The translations under genes and the position numbers were made by a program. A stretch of 64,000 nucleotides of DNA from Pseudofabraea citricarpa (Eukaryota > Ascomycota > Leotiomycetes > Helotiales > Dermateaceae): positions 1,178,001 to 1,242,000 of the forward strand of contig JAPWGK010000008.1 in the NCBI GenBank assembly GCA_029641185.1. The letters run 5' to 3'. The notes beneath the pieces are model-generated. The model was not told the DNA's origin. It was given only the letters and a program-made list of their open reading frames with translations, and did no database searches. Each line of letters opens with the position of its first letter. Within the stretch, counting starts at the first letter, position 1. Of the stretch, positions 1-11,735 are shown piece after piece.

Positions 1-342
1 CTTGAGTTCTTCAATTTCGCCATGGTACTTGTGACTCGGTTCAAGTAGAAGTTTGAACCACTTGAAGGCCTGGTCTTTTGGCTTGATCGAGTATCCCCAT
101 TTGTCAACCTTCCCATTCGACCCATAACTGATTGTGGAAGGAACTTTGTCGTTTGTTGCATTCATCGTCCCGGGATTTGGCCAATCTGTTATGAGCCTTG
201 CATCTCGCCGACCGGGATATGCCCACGAAACACCAGAGTACCTTGTTTTACCATTTAGTCTTGCTTCTACAATGCGTTGGAAATCTACTCACGTCGTACC
301 AAAATCAATCCCGATCACTATATCTGAGCTTTGAGAGTTCAT
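1..342 (-). CDS. Hsp70-like ATPase, 5' end only (runs off the left edge)
   Basis: This is the N-terminus of a fungal Hsp70-like (actin-fold) ATPase of the HSPA12-like group, a divergent relative of the DnaK chaperones. Exon 1 is 342-293 and begins MNSQSSDIVIGIDFGTT. A 51-bp intron (292-242, GTGAGT donor, CTAA branch) interrupts the phosphate-1 loop, and exon 2 (241-1) resumes YSGVSWAYPGRRD. The joined DFGTTYSGV motif is the nucleotide-binding signature of the superfamily. The frame stays open to the edge (…TDWPNPGTMNATND, then KWGYSIKPKDQAFKWFKLLL). The start is the only in-frame ATG before the loop. In fungi such genes are often multicopy and accessory, and their clients are unknown. The C-terminal part is outside the window, so completeness cannot be judged. 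Confidence 0.88.
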
Positions 343-1220
343 GATTGAGATGTAGAGTAGAGGAGCTTCTGGGCAAAGTTTTCTCCAAACACCCTTGCGT
401 ACCACACAGCGATATTCAATATTGTCAACCAAGAGCTTGCACCAACCATTTGAGGGTGGTAAATCACCAAAGTGCGCCCATTTAACTCATGCTTATTCGG
501 GCGAATCATGGAAGTTCGAAATCGAGAAGTGCTTTGGCCGCCGAATCTGGCTGGTTCGACGCCAGCATAACGCCACAAGGCAGATTAGATTTCCAGATAT
601 GCTATCATTACCGGGCTGGCGGTAGTATCACATGTGACTACTACTAGTTCGCACGATAGTTTAGGCTACAAAAAGGGCTGAGTTCATTGCCAAGATTGAA
701 TCACTCTACTGCATCTGCTCCGTGAGCGCTGATGTACCAATTCCAATTCTTTATACCACAAATAGTTAACTCAAAATGATTTCAACTGGGTTTCTGTTCA
801 TATCCTGATTAAATTCAAACCCCGAAGCTTGCATGGTGAAAATTAGCTGGACCAATTCATGGGGAATGCGGAGAGCGCCTTGCAAGTCCTGCAACCGAAC
901 TACTGTAGGCGTACTGTATCACTCTTTACGTGAAAGGCAAGAAAGCTAAGTAGATGGTGGAAAGTTATACTGAATTTGTGCAACCACCGAAGTGATTGTG
1001 CATATATGGTAAGTGTTCTGGATCATTGGCAAGGGTTCCGCGAACGGTAGCACCAGATGAAGTAAGTTCTGTTTCAGCCTCACTGCCTAGCTGCCTTTTA
1101 TTGTGAAATGCTAACAAGCCCAATAAACAGATACCTATCTTTATCAATCTGCTTCAACATCCATTGCTTATTATTATTAATCTCGAAAATCAAAATAAAA
1201 CGCTTTCAGGGATCAACAAT
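343..1220. other. Intergenic, divergent promoter region
   Basis: No coding segment is supported here. Short open frames in 395-625 and 965-1147 have no recognisable motif or splice context. The stretch lies between two divergently transcribed genes, the Hsp70-like gene and the GTPase, and may carry both promoters. Confidence 0.6.
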
Positions 1221-2328
1221 ATGGCTACAAACAACTTAAGTCCTGGTGATGCGAATATGATACTAGTCATGGGCGTCACTGGCTCGGGCAAAAGCTATCT
1301 CATCAATCAACTTGCTGGATATGAGGTTGTCAAAGAAAGCGCAAAATTACATGCTTGTAAGGAGCTTCGGGTCATTCCTTTCAACAGATCCGAAAAGCTT
1401 ACTTTTATGTACAGGTACCCAAGTCTGTCAGGGCATACCAATTAATATTGGGAAGACTAAAGTTCTTTTGATCGACACTCCTGGTTTTGACGACACCAAA
1501 CGGACAGACGCTGAGATATTGATGGAAATCTCCAAAACACTTACTGCTCAATATAAACTCGGGGTTAGCCTGAAAGGCGTCATATATCTTCATAGGATCA
1601 TGGACCCTAGATACAATGGCTCCTCTATTAAGACACTCGAGATCTTCAAGGAGATATGCGGGGATGCTGCATTAAAAAATGTCATCTTGGCAACCTCACG
1701 TTGGGATAAGGTTGAGGAACATGAAGGCGCCGCGCGAGAAAAAGAACTACGGGAAGAGTTCTGGTCTTACATGCTTGCTCGTGGCTCCACGATGGCCAGA
1801 TACTATGGCGATCGAGACTCTGCCCATGCAATGTTGAGCCAGCTACTTGGAAGCGAAAGCATCGTCATGGATATCCAGCGCCAGATGGTAGATGAAGGTA
1901 AAAGGCTAGACGAAACGGCCGCAGGTGCCCTTATAAATGGCAAGCTATCAAGAATTATCAGCGACTCGAACGCTGAGATCGAGAGCCTGCGTCGAGAACT
2001 TCGTGAAAGCAATGGTGCTTTAAGGCAAAAGATGGAGGAAGATGAGGAAAAACGGCAAGCGATCTTAAGACAAGCACAAAAAGATCAGGTAAGCCTCCAT
2101 GCCAATATTGCTTCCGAGATACAGCAGGAGATAGACGTTGAGATGAGAACGCGGAAGAAGAAGAGCAGTAAGCTGGGAATGGTTTTGCCGCTTTTTCCTG
2201 CGGCCCTTTCAATTTTGGGCATGTTCTTGGGCATCCCCATGAGTAGTGGGGGGCTGTTTTCTTCCTGGCTTTTTGGCGAAGACGGCGCAGATGGCGAAGG
2301 GGGACTCTTTTCTGAAATATTCTCTTAG
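1221..2328 (+). CDS. P-loop GTPase (AIG1/MMR_HSR1-like G domain) with C-terminal coiled coil and hydrophobic hairpin
   Basis: Exons are 1221-1356 and 1415-2328, with a 58-bp intron at 1357-1414; the protein is 349 aa. G1 is GVTGSGKS (residues 18-25). G2 is probably Thr47 in HACTQVC, created across the splice. G3 is DTPGF (66-70), and G4-like TSRWD is at about 139-143 in place of NKxD. After the G domain comes a charged helix rich in Glu, Lys and Arg (about 200-290), probably coiled coil. A hydrophobic hairpin follows (LPLFPAALSILGMFLG), then a Gly/Asp-rich tail. This order suggests a membrane-associated GTPase resembling fungal 'G domain-containing' relatives of AIG1/septin-type proteins. The biological role is unknown. 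ATG 1221 is preferred over upstream 1164 because it gives a compact leader directly before the G1 strand. Confidence 0.85.
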
Positions 2329-3446
2329 GATCCTCGAGCTAAAGCTTTACGCGTGTATTATCTTTCTAGAGCGTTGAAAAACGTGAGGCTACAAGGAGGA
2401 GGGGTCTAAAATAAAATATTTCAGGTGTTTCTTGATATTCACAGAGACTGAGACCTACTTTTAGTGAACTGCATTGCCCGTTTTCCTATTTTCTTCTCAT
2501 AGAAGTTACTTATAAATATCATTCGTGTGTGATCTAGATTGTGTAGTAACAGCAGGTAAACCGGCAGAAACTCAGCCTGCAGGGTTCCATTCCTCATTCT
2601 ACGTGTATCAAACTACTCGGAATACATAAATAAACGAATACGATCCTGTAGATCAAGCATTTAGAACGAGAGACTTGTGGACTACTGACAACACCCGAAA
2701 CTCCTCGATATTTTGCAATTGTTTGTGATGATTCCACTGTAGCTACACACTAAAGGCGAAAGGAAGCAGAAAGTCAATAGTGCGCTAGCTTCAGCTCCAG
2801 ATTTCAAGGGACGGCTAGAATATGCGGCTAAAACAAGTTGATATTGCTTTCATGTGATATGGCGAGATTCCGAATTCAGCTTAGCCAAAAACACAAGCTA
2901 AGGTGCCATCGAGCTTACCTGGATCCCTTGTTTTGCTTGCAGCATCTCTTACAGCCGGATTGTGCCCTTTTATTGGGCATAAGCTAGCATCAGCCTCCAA
3001 TAAGCGCTTGGCTGCATGGCGCTCTCTCACTAGAAGCAAATTAAATGCAGTAGGGGTATAACCTGAAGCTACCAAAAAAGCTCCATTTCCTTGAAGTCCA
3101 ATCACGTTTGCCTACCTAATCCGGTTGCCTCAAAATGCCTGAATGTGCCTTAACTGCCAAGGTATCTTAGTCTCTCATTCATAATAAATCAAAGACAAAG
3201 TATGATTGATAGAGAGTAGCTGATATCTGACAAGGCAGACAAGATCAAAATACGCTGCGCTTAGCACGATTCCAAACAACTTTGAAGCCAATTGTCGACC
3301 CTCAAGGAGAGAATCATATTTTAGATTTGCTAAGTCTGAAGATCCAAAGATTCTTCCTTACATGTACTGGCATGGTTAAAAGGAATATAAATCAAAGCAT
3401 TCAGATTCTTCCAACAATATCTGGTCATATCCTGAACGATTAAATC
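2329..3446. other. Intergenic with one possible exon relic
   Basis: No complete gene is visible. The only suggestive segment is the ankyrin-like minus-strand piece described separately at 2919-3111. The remainder is AT-leaning, with stops in every frame. Confidence 0.55.
2919..3111 (-). pseudogene. Possible orphan ankyrin-like exon
   Basis: The minus strand holds an open segment bounded by a good 3' splice site (GGTAG at 3116-3112) and a consensus donor (GTAAGC at 2918-2913). It encodes ANVIGLQGNGAFLVAS followed by GYTPTAFNLLLVRERHAAKR and LLEADASL. The pattern TPxxx…HAAKRLLEADA resembles one ankyrin repeat. No partner exons are found on either side, so this looks like a relic of a larger ankyrin gene. 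It could equally be chance. Confidence 0.25.
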
Positions 3447-5101
3447 ATGAGTCAACATCGGGGTTACCAAAAAGGTTTTGAAGGAGGAAGTGAAATGAAC
3501 GCGACAACATCTGCAGTGCCCGAACAAGGCTCCGGCCATGGTATGTATTTCTGACGGCCTCCATGAGTAAAGACTGACATACTTGACAGGTAAGGCAAGC
3601 CAGAATAGCCAACACCACAGTCATTCTCATTTTGGATCCAAGACAGAGCGTTACAGGAGAGAAAGGAACGAGGCAGAGAATCAACTTGTTATATTGCAAC
3701 AAGAATTAGACAAATCAGCTCAACTGCTTGCAGCACATAAAAATGCTGTAAACGAAAGCAAAGAGTCCGCTACTCGGGTGAGACTAGCAATGCAAGATAA
3801 AGAACTTTTCATTGGCCCACAAGCCCTTGACCCGCAGATTCAGATTGCATACAAAGGACTTTTCAAAGGTGTGAGGACTTTATCTCGCTTCCTTGAAGTG
3901 GAGGACATTGATCCTGCTACCTTCACCCCGGAAATGCGTGCTCAGTTCAACCGCATTGCCCCCCGCCTCGACGATTTTGGTTTGAAGAGACTCCTTGCCA
4001 ACAAATCAACCAGGAGATACTTATTCGAAGGATGGATTGGCCATATAATGGTTGAAAAACTTTTTGTGGCGCTGCCTGATGGTCCGTATCCCGGAAACGA
4101 CGCCCAAGATTTATGGCTCGAGCCAAGGCAAGCAAGCGATCTTCAAAATCTGGAGCGAAGTCTTCAAAATACCTGTGCGCATTCCCTTTCAATTAGATTA
4201 AATGTTTTGGCTAACATGCGCTTCGCGTGCAGTCATTCCACCACGAGACTTCAACGATTGGCGTGCATACAGCGCATCCCTGCTTTCAAAATCGAGAGGA
4301 AACAACGATCTGCCAATCTCTACAGAAACCTGTGCTCGGGATTTATGCCATTCGATAATGGGAACCGTGGAAAATTGGATTTATGGTCCTCAAAACGGCC
4401 AAAAAATGGCTTTGGAACTTTTAAACGTCATCGGTGAAGCCGTGAACTTCTCCAGGCTTCTGCGAGTTCAAAGAGCACAATGGTCCCTGCGATTTCCAGT
4501 ACAGAATACAACCATATCTTCTGAGGATTATAATGACCAAAGTCAGTACACGATCAAAATTGGATTATAGAACTTGAGGGCTGATATTTGTTTAGATTCT
4601 TTGCAGCGAAAATCTTTCGTACTCTTTGACTCCCACACCATGAAAAGCCAAGAGCCTCACGATGATGATGAACCGACAGATAACAAATACGTCCAGATAT
4701 TCATCACTCCGGTGCTCTTCAAAAGAGGTGATGCTGATGGTAATAAATTCGATGTCTTCTCTCCGATCGAGCGAAGTGTAATTCTCTGGGGAGAGGAGAA
4801 TTTCCACAAGAATCTTCCACCACCTCCACCAGAAAAAGAGCCCCAAGCATCACGGCCAGAGCCTCCAGCACGGAAATACACAAAGGATCGGATCGAGCAA
4901 CATCATGAAACAACACGTCCAGAACCACCAGCACGAATATACACAAAGGACAGGGTAGAACAGCATCATGAAGCAAACCGTCCAGAATGTTCAGCACGAG
5001 GATACCCAAAGAATAGGATCGAAGAACATCCCGAAGACCTCCTCCCCAATAAAGTTCAAGATAATGTAGAAAGACAATATGTCGAGGGGTCAAAGGATTA
5101 A
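3447..5101 (+). CDS. Fungal-specific hypothetical protein with three C-terminal 21-aa repeats
   Basis: Four exons (3447-3540, 3590-4174, 4233-4541, 4596-5101) give 497 aa. The introns are 49, 58 and 54 bp, each GT-AG, and the joins close in frame. The N-terminus is polar, followed by a coiled-coil-like stretch (RYRRERNEAENQLVILQQEL). A conserved-looking helical region comes next (LFIGPQALDPQIQIAYKGLF, IPPRDFNDWRAYSASLL). A terminal segment, VQIFITPVLFKRGDADG, matches the ending I associate with a common fungal hypothetical family (…VSPALVKRGTADG…). After a proline run lie three tandem 21-residue units, RPEPPARKYTKDRIEQHHE and variants, encoded by 63-bp DNA repeats at 4853-4915, 4916-4978 and 4979-5041. 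No enzymatic motif is seen, and the function is unknown. Confidence 0.75.
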
Positions 5102-6830
5102 TCCTTAAGCTCTAAATGTCCTTCTGCATGCGTGTTGGAGAAGCACAACTACATAAAGAAAAGTTTCAGGACATGAGACCGTAGAATAATTCTGAGTATT
5201 TATTTTCAATGCAAATTTTATTTTTAACATGTTTGAAAATTACCTGGCGACGGTTTCGTTGAAATTCGTTCCTCTTAAGAATTTTCGGAGTTTTTACAAC
5301 CATGAAAAATGAAGCTTTGATAGGTAATTATATAACTGTAGGGCTTGTCAAAGGCCTTCATATGCCAGGTGTACACAGCTTGCTGTAGCGTATGGTTCTA
5401 GAATTACAAACCAGGGTTCCCCTAGGGCCCTATGACATTTAAGGAGTAGCTATTCAAGCGGGATGTGATTCAACTTCAGCAAATTTTCTCCGAATATTTT
5501 AGCTAGAATTACCTTATTTTGTTCTTCGAATTCTTGCAAAATGTTAACCTAAAGTATTGGAAAACTATTCCTCCTATCTTTGAGATACTCCAGCATGTGT
5601 ATCCTTTGTGTTACTCAAAGTCGAATATTCCTAATAGTTTTGCCTAAGATCTTATCATAGGCCCCCAATCTTTTACAGCACTTCTTCCGTCACAGCAATT
5701 TACTTTATCTTCAAGCCAACGGCTTTGTACGAGCTTAATTCTAAGCAATCAAGTTTCTCGTCCCAGGTTTCGGTTATGAGTTAAGCGACAGCACCCTTTT
5801 TAGAAACAATATGTATGTTTTCCAAGTTGGCCTAGGAGCGATAATCAATAAGCAATGGCAATTTCACTGCTTCATTATACTTGCCATTATAACTAGAATT
5901 ATACATACTCTAAGATTCAGGTGCTGACTGTGGATTGCTAAGTTACGGGTAGTAGAGTGGTAAAGCCGTTTACATGGAAGCCACGATTCACTGTAAACGC
6001 AGACCGGGGGCTGTTAATCGTGGATTGAATGGCAGCTATTCAACAGTAGCTAGATACCTTGCTAACTGTGTAGATCATCCGTGATAAGAACGGCAATTTA
6101 AACTCGTCGCCCGAGGCAGGTCTAGCGATCTACCTTGAAGACTTTACTTCTCTAGGCGTATGCCCTCCCTCTGTGATCGATCGTATCTTTATATCGGCCG
6201 CTCAGCTGTTCGGATTAGCTGATGAGACGGAAGACAAAGAATGACACTGAAGCGTGAGGGCAACATAAGAGGTTCTCAATAAATAGAAGAAGCTGACTTC
6301 ATCTTTGAAGCGGCTGGGAGATTTAGGGAGAGAAATTTAAGAAGTATGGGGAATTCAAGAACTATGGGGCGAAGAGTAAACGAGGGGTCTTAAGACGACG
6401 ATGGAGATTAGAGACCTGAACTCGGCCGTTTTGAGTTTGTCCAAGGCTTCGTGTACAATAGTAGAGACAGTGGGTCTAATTCTTAATTTAGTACAATGGT
6501 AAAACGGGCAGTAAGATGAACATATAACCAGGCCATCCAGCAGCGGTGATGTTAGTGATTACCGACACGGCGACAAGGTGATATAGGTAGATTGTCTGAC
6601 TTGTCTAATTTGTCAACGGATCAACTTATTTTATCACATCCAATCATCAAATGGTAGTGTTGGGGTCCTATTGGCTATCGTGGATTGCGCTGATATTTAC
6701 TCGAGTTTTGTAGCTTACGCTCATGCTGGCCTTGATTTGCCTCTTAGAATGAGGAACGAATGAGAAGAGGTTTAAGACGCACGTGATAAGAGGAAAGCCA
6801 GAAAAGTTTTGTACCGGTCGGGTGGCCTCT
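5102..6830. other. Gene-free stretch left of the repeat/AT island
   Basis: About 1.7 kb with no open frame worth calling and no tRNA-like structure that I could find. Composition is ordinary to AT-leaning. It leads into the repeat-rich zone, where a degenerate motif of the form TTCTGGYTTCTGGTTGG recurs at about 6840-6985. Confidence 0.6.
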
Positions 6831-6984
6831 GATTGGTCCTTTTAGCGTGCGTTCTGGTTGGTCGGCGTTCTGGCTTCTGGTTGGTTAGAGTTCTGGCCTC
6901 TGATTGGCTAGCGTTCTGGCTTCTGGTTAGCTGAAATTTCCTGAATCCTGCCTTCTGGTTGGTTCCTTTCTATAGTTTCTGGTT

Positions 6985-7068
6985 GGTTCGATAGTTGGTT
7001 CGGTGGTTGGTTCGGTGGTTGGTTCGGTGGTTGGTTCGGTGGTTGGTTCGGTGGTTGGTTCGGTTACT
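6985..7068. repeat. 12-bp minisatellite, seven units
   Basis: Tandem array with unit GGTTCGGTGGTT: five perfect units (6997-7056) flanked by one degenerate unit on each side (6985-6996 and 7057-7068). It is preceded by looser copies of a TGGTTGG-rich motif from about 6840. Confidence 0.95.
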
Positions 7069-7074
7069 CGGCGC

Positions 7075-7279
7075 GTGTTTTCTTTTATCCGCGCGAGAGC
7101 GTACCGTAGCGTAAGCGAGGATTCGGTACGGGTTTTCTTTTATCCGCGCGAGAGCGTACCATAGCGTAAGCGAGGATTCGGTACGGGTTTTCTTTTATCC
7201 GCGCGAGAGCATATTATAGTATAAGTAAGGATTCGGTACGCGTTTTCTTTTATCTACGTGAGAGCGTATTATATTTTCT
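7075..7279. repeat. 55-bp tandem repeat, about 3.7 copies, progressively mutated by transitions
   Basis: Copies start at 7075, 7130, 7185 and 7240 (the last partial). Copies 1 and 2 are GC-rich in the middle (CGCGCGAGAGCGTACC). In copy 3 the same positions read AT-rich (GCATATTATAG), and in copy 4 CCGCGCG has become CTACGTG. Nearly all differences are C-to-T or G-to-A. Damage increases toward the adjacent AT island, as expected of RIP. Confidence 0.92.
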
Positions 7280-7280
7280 T

Positions 7281-7529
<249 letters not shown>

Positions 7530-7537
7530 TTTATCTT

Positions 7538-7650
7538 TTAAGTTATAAATATTTAATTGAATCTTAGTATTTTATATAAATAATATATTATATATAAGTT
7601 AATATATTTATAAATAAAATAACTAAGTATTAATATATATATATAATTAT
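7538..7650 (+). repeat. Dispersed direct repeat R1, copy a
   Basis: The sequence from TTAAGTTATAAATATTTAAT through CTAAGTATTAATATATAT recurs at about 8834-8960 in the same orientation, about 1.3 kb away, with a few substitutions and short indels. Confidence 0.75.
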
Positions 7651-8833
7651 AAGATAATTATATTAATAATTAAGAAAATTATTATAAATAAATTAATTAT
7701 ATTTAATAATATATTAAAATATTTTATATTTTTATTTATTAAAATTATAATTAATATAAGAATTATAAATAAATTAATTAAAAGTTATATTTAATATTAT
7801 ATTCTTAAGAATTTTAATTTATTAATAATATTAAATAAATTTACTAAGAGAATAATAAATATATAATTCGAAATTAAATTAATATAAGTAATAATATTAA
7901 TAAAAAAAATTAAATTTTATATTATTAATATTAATATATCTTTCTTACTTTTAATTATAAATATAAATCAAATATAAATATATTTTAATAATTTTAATAA
8001 CTAATTAATTTATAAAAATATTATTATTATAATATTAATTATATAATACTTTAGGTATTTATTTTTATTATAAGATTTAATTCTTTAGATTTATATTATT
8101 AAATTCTTAAATATAAACTTTTATTATTTTATTAATACTAAAATATAATATTTTTATTAATATTTTAAGTATTTTATAATAAATAAGTTATATAAGTTAC
8201 TAGAATATATAAGTTATAAAATTAAGAAAAGAATACTCGAATTCTTATAAAATATTATTATTATTATTAAAAGTATAAGATTTTATTAAGATAATTTAAG
8301 TTTACTTTTTATAAAAATATTAAATTAAATTATATAATAATAATAAATATTATATATATTAATAATAACTTAGTATTTTATATTATTAATAAAATAATAT
8401 ATTTTTAGATAAACTAATAATTATAAAATATCTTAATATAATATATATAAGATATTTTAAGAATATATTAGATTAATATATACTTAAGCTTATTAGATTT
8501 TATTATTTATAATATAAGATTTAATATCTTTTAATATTATAAAATTAATATAATAATTAATATAAAATAATTATTTAATTAAAAAAATTATATAAAAGAA
8601 TTATTAATATATTAATTATATAAATAATAAAATTAAAAAGTTAATTTATTTAATTAAATTAATAATATTATAAGTTTTAATAAATTAATTTATATATTAT
8701 TAGTATTTAATATATACTTATAAATAATAAAATTAAATTTATTATTATTATTAATTACTTAATATATTATTATAATTAAAAAAGCTATAAATAAAATATT
8801 ATTAAAAGAATTATATACTTTTTATTTATATTT

Positions 8834-8960
8834 CTTAAGTTATATATATTTAATTAAATCTTAGTATTTTATATAAATAATATATTATATATAAGTTAAT
8901 ATATTTATAAATAAATTAACTAATTAATTAACTAAGTATTAATATATATTTATAATTATA
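8834..8960 (+). repeat. Dispersed direct repeat R1, copy b
   Basis: Second copy of the block at 7538-7650. It shares the run TTAGTATTTTATATAAATAA and following bases. An extra CTAATTAATTAA-type insertion separates the two conserved halves. Confidence 0.75.
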
Positions 8961-9290
8961 TATATATTATTTATATATATATATATAATTATAAGATATT
9001 TATATTAATAAATATAAAAGTTATAAATAACTTAATAAATTATAAATATACTTTTAATATATATAATAAGCTAAAAATAATTATTATATATAATATAATA
9101 TTAAATTCTAATATTTTAATATAAAAAAAAGAAAATATTAAGTAAAATAAATATTAAGATAAATTATTTATATTAATTATAATAAAAAAAATATATATAT
9201 TATATAATTATCTTATAAGCTTATATTATTTTAATTAATTATTATAAAATCTTATAATTAAGATTTTAATTTTAATAAAAAATTTTAATT

Positions 9291-9480
9291 ATATATTATT
9301 ATATATATTTTAGAATATAATTATTTTAAAAGCTAATAATACTTTTATTAATTTAATTAAATTAACTTTTTAATTTTATTACTTATATAATTAATATATT
9401 AGTAATCTTTTTTATAATTCTTATAATAAAATAATTATCTTATTTTAATTATTATAAGTTATTATAATAAATTATTATAT
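9291..9480 (+). repeat. Dispersed repeat R2, copy a
   Basis: This shares a long diverged match with 11160-11345, including CTAATAATACTTTTATTAA and TTTTATTACTTATATAATTA. A third copy in inverted orientation lies near 11545-11735. Pure AT composition can mimic homology, but the ordered G and C landmarks support a real relationship. Confidence 0.65.
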
Positions 9481-10278
9481 TAATCTTATAATATTAAAAG
9501 ATAATAATAATAATTATAATTTATTATTATAAAACTAAAAATACTTATAATAATTATAAAAAATACTTTTATAATTACTTATAATATAAAAGTATTTATT
9601 ATAACTTATATTATAAAAATTATAAAAGATTTTATTATCTTAGAATTATAAGTATTATAAAAAGAAAAACTAAGTTATTTATAAAAAAACTTAATATTAT
9701 TAATAATAATAAATATTATTATTTATTTAATAAATAAACTTAATAATTCTTTTAAGAATATACTAAAAAAAAAAAAAAACTTATTTATTATATTATATTA
9801 TTAAGTTACTTAAGAAAAATATATTTAAATTAATAAAATTAAAAGATATATTATAAGAAATATAAGTATTTAATTTATAATTTATAAATAAAAATAAAAA
9901 TAAAAAATTATTATAAATATTTAAGAAATTATAATTAATTATATAAGTTTATAATAATATAAGTAAGAAAATTATATTAATTTAATTATTAATTATATAA
10001 TATATAAGCTAATATTAAGAAAATAAAATTTTATAATATAAAGTTTTTAGCTAAAAATTAAAAAATACTTATTATAAATAATCTACTAAAATTTAATAAA
10101 AGAATTATATAATTTTAATCTAATAAATTAATTAATTTTATATAAGAATATTAATATAATAATTTAAATATTATTAATAATAAATATATTATTATATTAA
10201 TTAGTTTTAAAAGAATTATATATTTTATTCTTATACTAAAAAATTAATATATAATATAATATACTTATAATATATATA

Positions 10279-10604
10279 TTATATTTATTTATTAATTAAA
10301 AGTTTCTTTTAATTTTTCTTTTATTATTTAAATAATTAATCCTAAGAAATTAAATATAAAAATATTAAATTAATAAATAAAATAATAATAATATTAAACT
10401 TAGTTACTTTTATAAATATCTTATTTATAAATAATAAGAATTATATTTATTTATTAATTAAAAGTTTCTTTTAATTTTTCTTTTATTATTTAGATAATTA
10501 ATCCTAAGAAATTAAATATAAAAATATTAAATTAATAAATAAACTAATAATAATATTAAACTTAGTTACTTTTATAAATATCTTATTTATAAATAATAAG
10601 AATT
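10279..10604. repeat. 162-bp tandem duplication inside the AT island
   Basis: 10279-10440 is repeated head-to-tail at 10441-about 10604 with only two or so differences (TTTAAATAATT versus TTTAGATAATT, and AAAATAATAA versus AAACTAATAA). Near identity inside otherwise decayed DNA points to a recent duplication. Confidence 0.92.
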
Positions 10605-11159
10605 ATTTATTATAAATTAAATATATTATTATATTTTTTAATTTTATAAGAAAAATAAATATATTTTATTAGTTATTAATAAAATATAAGAGAATAATAT
10701 AAATTATATTAGTTACTAAGTTATATAAGATAACTTATAAGTTTAATATTATTAAAATAATTAAATTAATTATTAAAAATATATTTTTTATTATAATATT
10801 ATTATTTATTTATATAAATTTAAAGTTATTATTTAATTATCTTATTTAACTAAGAATTAAATAAGAAAAATATCTTATAATTAATATAATATACTTTTAT
10901 TAAATATATAAATATAAGAAAATTATAAAAATTAAGTAAATTAAAAGAAATATTAATCTAATAAATATTATAATAAAAAATAAAAGTTATAATATATTTA
11001 TATAACTAATATTAATTAATTAAATTAATTTATATTTAATAAAATAAATAAAAAGAATATAAAAGTAAAAGAATAAAAGAATTAAAAATATATTATAAGA
11101 TAATCTTTTAATTAAAATTAAATTATTTTCTAAGTAATTTTAATATTATAATATATATT

Positions 11160-11345
11160 ATATATTATTATATATACTTTAAAATATAATTACTTTAGAA
11201 ACTAATAATACTTTTATTAACTTAATTAAATAAATTAATTTCTTAATTTTATTACTTATATAATTAATATATTTATAATTTTTCTTTTAAAAATCTTTTA
11301 ATTAAATAATTATCTTATAATTATTATTATAAGTTATTATAATAA
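11160..11345 (+). repeat. Dispersed repeat R2, copy b
   Basis: Direct copy of 9291-9480 with transitions and small indels. With the inverted copy near 11545-11735 it forms a diverged inverted repeat, a layout compatible with old transposon termini. Confidence 0.6.
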
Positions 11346-11544
11346 ATAAAATTATATTAATTATATAATAATTAAAAATATTAATAATTATAAAAGTATT
11401 AAATTTTTAATATAAAATCTTTTTTCTTTTTAATAAAAAATAATATTATAAAAAGTATTCGAATATATTTATAATAAAATCTTTTAATTTATATATTTAT
11501 TAATTAATATTAATATCTTTTATTATTATATTTATTATAATAAC

Positions 11545-11735
11545 TTATAATAATTATTATAAGATAATTTTTTAATTAAAAGAATTATAAAAGAAATTTA
11601 ATATAAATACTTATATTTATATAAATAAAATTAAATATTTAATTTATTCGATTAAATTAATTAAAAAATTATTAGATTAAAATAATTATATTTTAATTTA
11701 TATATAATAATATATAATATATATTATAATAATAA
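11545..11735 (-). repeat. Dispersed repeat R2, inverted copy
   Basis: Read on the minus strand, this segment follows the order of R2 landmarks (AATATAATTATTTTA, CTAATAAT, then TTTTATAATTCTTTTAATTA and TTATCTTATAATAA). Divergence is high, so the boundaries are approximate. Confidence 0.45.

Noticed and set aside
134..334. 66-codon plus-strand open frame
   Set aside because: It is antisense to the Hsp70-like exons, whose minus-strand reading gives the DFGTTYSGV signature.
5938..6060. Possible tRNA near GTAGTAGAGTGGTAAAG
   Set aside because: No complete cloverleaf or B-box (GGTTCGANNCC) could be formed.
6985..7279. CRISPR-like array
   Set aside because: Units are tandem without unique spacers, and the genome is eukaryotic.
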